Origin: Clostridiales bacterium
Lineage (GTDB): Bacteria > Bacillota > Clostridia > Peptostreptococcales > Anaerovoracaceae
Length of the DNA stretch: 6,947 nt
Direction: 5' to 3'
Assembly: GCA_012515135.1 (NCBI GenBank)
Contig: JAAYYX010000046.1
Location: 1 to 6,947 of the forward strand
Every line of letters begins with the position of its first letter. Position 1 is the stretch's first letter. Below the pieces are notes generated by a model. That model made no database searches, was not told where the DNA came from, and saw only the letters and a list, made by a program, of their open reading frames with translations. This document shows positions 1-4,383 of this stretch, piece by piece. A program made the position numbers and the translations under genes.

Positions 1-311
1 AACTGGTTGAAGCATGCGAAGAAGAATTCGGCGTATCCGCAGCAGCACCAGTGGCAGTGGCGGGCGGAAACGGAGCAGCAGCAGGTGCTGTTGAAGAGCA
101 GACCGAGTTCACAGTAGTACTTAAAGAAGTCGGAGCAGAAAAGATCAAGGTCATCAAGGTAGTAAGAGAAATAACAGGCCTTGGACTTAAAGAAGCAAAA
201 GACATTGTAGACAAAGCTCCTTCCAACATCAAGGAAGGCATAGAGAAGGCAGAAGCTGAGCAGATCAAGGGGCAGCTGGAAGAAGTGGGCGCAGGCGTAG
301 AATTGCAGTAA
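1..311 (+). CDS. rplL: Ribosomal protein L7/L12 (bL12), 5' end missing
   Basis: This is the stalk protein of the large ribosomal subunit, which recruits and stimulates the translational GTPases (EF-Tu, EF-G, IF2, RF3). The reading frame is open from the left edge (first whole codon at position 3) to TAA at 309-311, giving 102 codons. The first residues seen, LVEACEEEFGVSAAAP, are the end of the N-terminal dimerisation and L10-binding domain. An Ala/Gly-rich hinge follows (roughly codons 13-28), then the globular C-terminal domain with the family core KVIKVVREITGLGLKEAKD, whose exposed helix contacts the factors. The usual length is about 120-125 residues, so about 20-25 N-terminal residues lie outside the window. 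The GTG at 51 is an internal hinge valine, not a start. The protein ends VELQ where many homologues end in lysine. rplJ would be expected just upstream. Confidence 0.97.
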   Translation, partial: LVEACEEEFGVSAAAPVAVAGGNGAAAGAVEEQTEFTVVLKEVGAEKIKVIKVVREITGLGLKEAKDIVDKAPSNIKEGIEKAEAEQIKGQLEEVGAGVELQ

Positions 312-341
312 TGCATATAATGAATGCTCATAAAAGATAAT

Positions 342-392
342 AAAATACATGGTGGCTGAGCTCCCTAAAAGGGCTCAGCTATTGTGTATTTT
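342..392 (+). terminator. Rho-independent terminator between rplL and rpoB
   Basis: It starts 30 bases after the rplL stop. The core stem pairs GCTGAG (355-360) with CTCAGC (374-379). It continues inward with C/G pairs across a small bulge to an A-rich loop (about 365-370). The stem also extends outward: 342-349 (AAAATACA) is perfectly complementary to 385-392 (TGTATTTT), joined to the core by A-T and G-T pairs. The T-rich end (TATTTTT, 387-393) serves both as outer stem and as U-tract. The left arm is A-rich, so the element could also stop transcription on the opposite strand. It probably ends or attenuates the rplJL message; how complete termination is cannot be read from sequence. Confidence 0.85.
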
Positions 393-403
393 TGAAAAGC
401 TGC

Positions 404-420
404 AAAAAAAATATATTTTA
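404..420 (+). promoter_or_regulatory. A/T tract resembling an UP element upstream of the rpoB promoter
   Basis: An uninterrupted A/T run ends one base before the -35 hexamer. Positions 409-419 (AAATATATTTT) fit the published distal UP-element core AAAWWTWTTTT. They lie at about -48 to -38, roughly one helical turn closer to the promoter than the consensus position. Such tracts bind the C-terminal domain of the RNA polymerase alpha subunit and raise promoter strength. The match is seen directly; the function is inferred, and A/T tracts are common in such genomes. Confidence 0.5.
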
Positions 421-421
421 C

Positions 422-450
422 TTGAAAAATTGACACATAAGAGATATAAT
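422..450 (+). promoter_or_regulatory. Sigma-A type promoter for rpoBC
   Basis: The -35 is TTGAAA (422-427, five of six matches to consensus). The -10 is a perfect TATAAT (445-450), and the spacer is exactly 17 bases. A start near 457-459 would give an untranslated leader of about 43 bases before the rpoB ATG. The promoter lies just downstream of the terminator, so rpoBC can be transcribed independently of rplJL. A perfect TTGACA at 430-435 lies inside the spacer but is only 9 bases from the TATAAT, and no good -10 lies 17 bases from it, so it is not the working -35 in this reading. Confidence 0.8.
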
Positions 451-467
451 AATAGGCTGACACGTAA
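431..467 (+). repeat. Imperfect direct repeat TGACACRTAA around the -10 element
   Basis: TGACACATAA (431-440) recurs as TGACACGTAA (458-467), nine of ten bases identical, with a 27-base period. One copy sits in the promoter spacer and the other at the predicted transcription start. This could be a pair of regulator sites or chance in A-rich DNA. I know of no regulator with this motif, so no function is assigned. Confidence 0.4.
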
Positions 468-486
468 TATGATTAAATAAAAATAC

Positions 487-492
487 AAGGAG
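487..492 (+). promoter_or_regulatory. Ribosome binding site of rpoB
   Basis: AAGGAG, followed by TGAT, matches the region complementary to the 16S rRNA 3' end with one G missing. It lies 8 bases before ATG 501. GTG 492 and ATG 495 are in the same frame, but one overlaps the site and the other is only 2 bases from it. ATG 501 is therefore the best start. Confidence 0.85.
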
Positions 493-500
493 TGATGAAT

Positions 501-3500
501 ATGCCAAAAGCCGTAAAATTAGGTAAAATGGAGCGTCAGACATTTTCAAAAATCAACGAAGTTGCCGAAATGCCCAACCTGATTCAGATCCAGACCAAGT
601 CATATGATTGGTTTGTAAAAGAAGGCTTGAGAGAAGTGTTTGAAGACATTTCTCCTATTGAGGATTATGCAGGAAACTTAGTACTGGAATTTACCGATTA
701 CTCCCTCGATGACCCCCCCAAATATTCCCAGGAAAAATGCAGGGAAAGAGATGTGACCTATGCCGCACCGCTGAAGGTAAAGGTGAGGCTCATAACAAAT
801 GAAACAGGAGAAGTAAAAGAACAGGAAGTTTTTATGGGAGACTTCCCTCTTATGACAGAAAAAGGCACATTCATATATAACGGCGCCGAAAGAGTAGTTG
901 TAACTCAGCTGGTGCGTTCTCCCGGACCTTATTACAGCAAGGAAATCGACAAATCCGGAAAAGAACTTTTTTCGACTCAGGTCATCCCCAACAGAGGGGC
1001 ATGGCTGGAATATGAAACCGACTCAAACGAAATACTTTCAGTAAGAGTTGACAGAACAAGGAAACAACCGATAACTGCCCTTATCAGAGCTTTGTCCCAG
1101 GAAGGCATAAAGCAGAAAATAAGGAATGTTATCGAGCAGAAATACAGAGAAAAATATAAGCCAGAAAAAGGCTGGACCTTTGACAAGTTTACTCAGGAAG
1201 AGATAAAGAATCTTGAAGTTGAATTCAAAGATGAGCTGAAGAAAAAAGTGCGCAGATACAAGGAGCTGGACAGCGCTGTTTCTGCAAAACTTATAAACGG
1301 CACAGATGAAGAGCTCAAAGAAATATTCGGGGAAGATGAAAGACTGCTCAAATCTCTTGAAAAAGATCCGTCCACCAATTATGATGATGCATTAAAAGAG
1401 ATATATAAGAAGCTGAGACCGGGAGAACCTCCCACCTTCGACAGTGCATATGACATAATAGAATCACTTTTTTTCGATCCCAAGAGATATGATATCGCAA
1501 AGGTGGGCAGACATAAGTACAACAAAAAACTTGGCCTTTCCAACAGGATAGAGAAGGTTACCGCAGCAGCAGATGTGGTGGATCCCAATACCGGAGAGAT
1601 ACTGGCAGAAAAAGACGAAGTCATAAGTACACAAATGGCTGCCAGGATAGAAAACGCCGGTGTTCAGGAAGTAATAGCCTATGGAATGGATAATAAAGAT
1701 GTAACCACCAAGATCATAGGAAACAATTTCGTAGAGCTGAAAGAATACATAAAATTCGATATATCCGGCATAAAGATACCAGAAAAGGTTTACTATCCTG
1801 TCCTAATGGACATCCTTAAAGACTGTCAGGAAGAAAACGATATAAAGGAAGCTATAATACAGAGGAAGAATGAGCTTTCACCAAAGAGGATAATCCTTGA
1901 CGATATAATCGCATCGGTAAGCTACCTTCTGAATCTGAGATTCGGAGTGGGAAGCAAAGATGATATAGACCATCTGGGCAACAGAAGACTGAGAACTGTG
2001 GGAGAACTCCTGCAGAACCAGTTCAGGATAGGGCTTGCCAGAATGGAAAGAGTAGTAAAGGAAAGGATGACGATACAGGATATCGAAGTCACAACGCCCC
2101 AGGCACTTATGAATATAAGGCCTGTTACTGCCGCCATAAAAGAATTCTTCGGAAGTTCACAGCTTTCACAGTTTATGGATCAGACGAACCCGCTGGCGGA
2201 GTTGACGCATAAGAGAAGACTTTCCGCCCTGGGACCCGGAGGACTTTCCAGAGAAAGAGCCGGATTTGAAGTAAGAGATGTGCATCATTCCCATTACGGA
2301 AGGATGTGTCCCATAGAAACGCCGGAAGGGCCAAATATAGGACTTATAGGATCTCTTACGACTTATGGAATAGTGAATGAATACGGATTCATTGAAACAC
2401 CCTACAGAGTAGTAAAGGACGGCGTAGTCACAGAAGAAATCAAATATCTTTCCGCCGATGAAGAGGAGCGGATGATAATCGCCCAGGCCAATGAACCACT
2501 GGATACAAAAGGACATTTTGTCAACATGAGAGTGGCATCAAGAGGTGCCGGCGGAGAAATTGATCTTATACCAAGAGAAGCAATAGATTATATGGACGTA
2601 TCACCCAAGCAGGTGGTTTCCGTGGCTACGGCCATGATACCGTTTCTGGAAAACGATGATGCAAACAGAGCACTGATGGGATCCAACATGCAGCGTCAGG
2701 CTGTACCCCTTATGATAACGGAGACTCCCATAGTCGGAACGGGTATAGAGCACAAAGCGGCCCGGGATTCTGGTGTCGTAAAACTTGCTTCTGCCGCAGG
2801 CATTGTGGATTATGTGGATGCCACAGAGATAAGGGTAAGGAGGGACGACGGAGAAGGGACAGATATTTATAAACTCCTGAAATTCAATCGTTCCAATCAG
2901 GGAACATGTATAAACCAAAGACCTATAGTTTTCAGCGGTGAGCATGTGGAAGAGGGAGAAGTCATAGCTGACGGACCTTCAACGGACAACGGGGAAGTGG
3001 CTCTGGGCAAAAACCTTCTCATAGGTTTCATGACATGGGAAGGATACAATTACGAAGATGCCATAATCCTCAATGAGAGACTCATAATGGATGATACTCT
3101 TACATCCATACATATCGAAGAATATGAGGCTGAGGCCAGAGACACAAAGCTGGGTCCCGAGGAAATAACAAGAGATATCCCGAATGTGGGTGAAGATGCC
3201 CTAAAAGACCTTGATGAGGAAGGGATAATAAGAATAGGTGCCGAAGTAACGTCTTCCGACATACTGGTAGGAAAGGTGACTCCAAAAGGAGAAGCCGATC
3301 TTTCCGCAGAGGAAAGACTGCTCCGGGCCATCTTCGGAGAAAAGGCAAAGGAAGTCAGAGATACCTCCCTTAAAATGCCCCACGGAGAGACGGGCATAGT
3401 TGTTGATGTGAAAGTGTTTTCCAGAGACAATGAAGGAGAACTGCCTCCGGGCGTCAACAAAGTAGTAAGAGTTTATGTGGCCACAAAGAGAAAGATAAGC

Positions 3501-4373
3501 GTTGGAGACAAGATGGCCGGACGTCACGGCAACAAAGGTGTTATTTCAAGGATACTTCCGGAAGAAGATATGCCTTTCCTTGAGGATGGACGTCCTCTTG
3601 AGGTGATGCTTAATCCTCTGGGAGTACCTTCCCGAATGAATGTGGGACAGGTTCTTGAGGTGCATATGGGACTGGCAGCAAAATATAAAGGATGGCAGAT
3701 ATCAACACCTGTATTCGATGGAGCAAGTGAAATAGACATAATCCATATGCTTAAGGAATGCGGTTATGATGAAAGCGGGAAGCTTGCCCTTCGTGACGGA
3801 AGAACAGGAGAAAAATTCGACAACCCAGTAACAGTGGGTTATATGTATATGATGAAGCTTCATCATCTTGTTGACGATAAGATCCATGCAAGAAGTACGG
3901 GACCGTATTCTCTTGTTACTCAACAGCCTCTTGGCGGAAAAGCCCAATTCGGCGGGCAGCGTTTCGGAGAGATGGAAGTCTGGGCTCTTGAAGCATACGG
4001 AGCCGCATATACACTCCAAGAAATACTTACTGTCAAATCAGATGATATCGTGGGACGTGTGAAAACATACGAATCCATTGTAAAGGGCGAAAACATAACC
4101 GAGCCGGGCATTCCCGAATCTTTCAAAGTACTCATAAAAGAAATGCAGTCACTGGGACTTGACGTGAAAGTGCTTACAGAGGATGAAAAGGAAATCGAAA
4201 TAAAAGAAAGTGCTGAACTTGAGGATCTGACAGGCCTGGATGACATCATGGACACTGAGCCGGATCAGGTGAATGAAGATGAGCTTTTCAGTGCCGGCAT
4301 GAGCATAAAAGAAGGAACAGAGGATGATGAAACAGGCACAGAAGATGATAAATCAGAATCAGAAGATGAATAG
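501..4373 (+). CDS. rpoB: DNA-directed RNA polymerase subunit beta
   Basis: Beta forms one pincer of the RNA polymerase core and half of its active centre. The 1290-residue product opens MPKAVKLGKMERQTF, the usual N-terminus. Landmarks: lobe and protrusion in about the first 500 residues; rifampicin cluster G551-L582 (GSSQLSQFMDQ...HKRRLSALGPGG), with D560, H570 and S575 at E. coli 516, 526 and 531, the sensitive state; IETPEGPNIG at 605-614; GYNYEDAI with E852/D853; GDKMAGRHGNKG with K1004 and K1012, the E. coli K1065/K1073 equivalents; and the conserved clamp-interacting region GGKAQFGGQRFGEMEVWALE near the C-terminus. The E. coli SI2 insertion is absent. Two features make it longer than most Bacillota homologues (about 1180-1250): a charged insertion at about 200-265 and an acidic tail from about 1237. 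It has its own promoter and is followed by rpoC. No frameshift or missing catalytic residue is seen. Confidence 0.99.
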   Translation: MPKAVKLGKMERQTFSKINEVAEMPNLIQIQTKSYDWFVKEGLREVFEDISPIEDYAGNLVLEFTDYSLDDPPKYSQEKCRERDVTYAAPLKVKVRLITNETGEVKEQEVFMGDFPLMTEKGTFIYNGAERVVVTQLVRSPGPYYSKEIDKSGKELFSTQVIPNRGAWLEYETDSNEILSVRVDRTRKQPITALIRALSQEGIKQKIRNVIEQKYREKYKPEKGWTFDKFTQEEIKNLEVEFKDELKKKVRRYKELDSAVSAKLINGTDEELKEIFGEDERLLKSLEKDPSTNYDDALKEIYKKLRPGEPPTFDSAYDIIESLFFDPKRYDIAKVGRHKYNKKLGLSNRIEKVTAAADVVDPNTGEILAEKDEVISTQMAARIENAGVQEVIAYGMDNKDVTTKIIGNNFVELKEYIKFDISGIKIPEKVYYPVLMDILKDCQEENDIKEAIIQRKNELSPKRIILDDIIASVSYLLNLRFGVGSKDDIDHLGNRRLRTVGELLQNQFRIGLARMERVVKERMTIQDIEVTTPQALMNIRPVTAAIKEFFGSSQLSQFMDQTNPLAELTHKRRLSALGPGGLSRERAGFEVRDVHHSHYGRMCPIETPEGPNIGLIGSLTTYGIVNEYGFIETPYRVVKDGVVTEEIKYLSADEEERMIIAQANEPLDTKGHFVNMRVASRGAGGEIDLIPREAIDYMDVSPKQVVSVATAMIPFLENDDANRALMGSNMQRQAVPLMITETPIVGTGIEHKAARDSGVVKLASAAGIVDYVDATEIRVRRDDGEGTDIYKLLKFNRSNQGTCINQRPIVFSGEHVEEGEVIADGPSTDNGEVALGKNLLIGFMTWEGYNYEDAIILNERLIMDDTLTSIHIEEYEAEARDTKLGPEEITRDIPNVGEDALKDLDEEGIIRIGAEVTSSDILVGKVTPKGEADLSAEERLLRAIFGEKAKEVRDTSLKMPHGETGIVVDVKVFSRDNEGELPPGVNKVVRVYVATKRKISVGDKMAGRHGNKGVISRILPEEDMPFLEDGRPLEVMLNPLGVPSRMNVGQVLEVHMGLAAKYKGWQISTPVFDGASEIDIIHMLKECGYDESGKLALRDGRTGEKFDNPVTVGYMYMMKLHHLVDDKIHARSTGPYSLVTQQPLGGKAQFGGQRFGEMEVWALEAYGAAYTLQEILTVKSDDIVGRVKTYESIVKGENITEPGIPESFKVLIKEMQSLGLDVKVLTEDEKEIEIKESAELEDLTGLDDIMDTEPDQVNEDELFSAGMSIKEGTEDDETGTEDDKSESEDE
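1098..1295 (+). other. Segment of rpoB encoding a charged insertion in the beta lobe (residues about 200-265)
   Basis: In clostridial and Bacillus homologues as I remember them, the lobe strand ending LIRAL(G) is followed almost at once by TD-EI--LFGEDE. Here LIRALS (ends residue 199) and NGTDEELKEIFGEDE (from 266) are separated by 66 residues. The insert has about 18 Lys/Arg and 13 Asp/Glu, a Pro/Gly/Trp turn near its middle (KPEKGW) and otherwise looks helical, possibly a helical hairpin. The reading frame and codon use match the flanks. The boundaries rest on remembered homologues, not on an alignment. Confidence 0.6.
4317..4370 (+). repeat. 21-bp in-frame tandem repeat at the 3' end of rpoB
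   Basis: Units begin at 4317, 4338 and 4359, about 2.6 copies with an exact 21-base period. The best-conserved part is ACAGARGATGATRAA. They encode TEDDETG, TEDDKSE and SEDE just before the stop codon. The repeat forms the end of an acidic tail (residues about 1237-1290, 23 Asp/Glu against 2 Lys). Slippage could change the copy number without breaking the frame. Confidence 0.7.
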
Positions 4374-4377
4374 GAGG
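4372..4377 (+). promoter_or_regulatory. Ribosome binding site of rpoC, overlapping the rpoB stop codon
   Basis: AGGAGG begins at the second base of the rpoB TAG stop (4371-4373) and lies 6 bases before the rpoC ATG (4384). Ribosomes finishing beta uncover or directly occupy the beta' initiation site, which suits translational coupling and balanced subunit synthesis. Confidence 0.9.
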
Positions 4378-4383
4378 TAAATC

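Noticed and set aside
51..53. GTG 51 as the start of a short gene
   Set aside because: The same frame is open to the left edge and encodes L7/L12 residues, so this is an internal hinge codon of rplL.
492..500. GTG 492 or ATG 495 as the rpoB start
   Set aside because: GTG 492 overlaps the Shine-Dalgarno sequence and ATG 495 is only 2 bases from it. ATG 501 has 8-base spacing and gives the usual beta N-terminus.
312..500. A small gene, riboswitch or small RNA in the rplL-rpoB gap
   Set aside because: The 189 bases are accounted for by the terminator, promoter and leader. I see no convincing small frame with a ribosome binding site and no known riboswitch core.
2166..2516. Minus-strand open frames of 60-140 codons across rpoB and rpoC, such as this one
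   Set aside because: They lie opposite strongly conserved coding sequence, show no recognisable protein family, and lack ribosome binding sites that I can see. They are shadows of rpoB and rpoC.
3868..4062. Plus-strand 64-codon frame inside rpoB
   Set aside because: It is an alternative frame of the highly conserved C-terminal part of beta, where the rpoB frame clearly explains the sequence.
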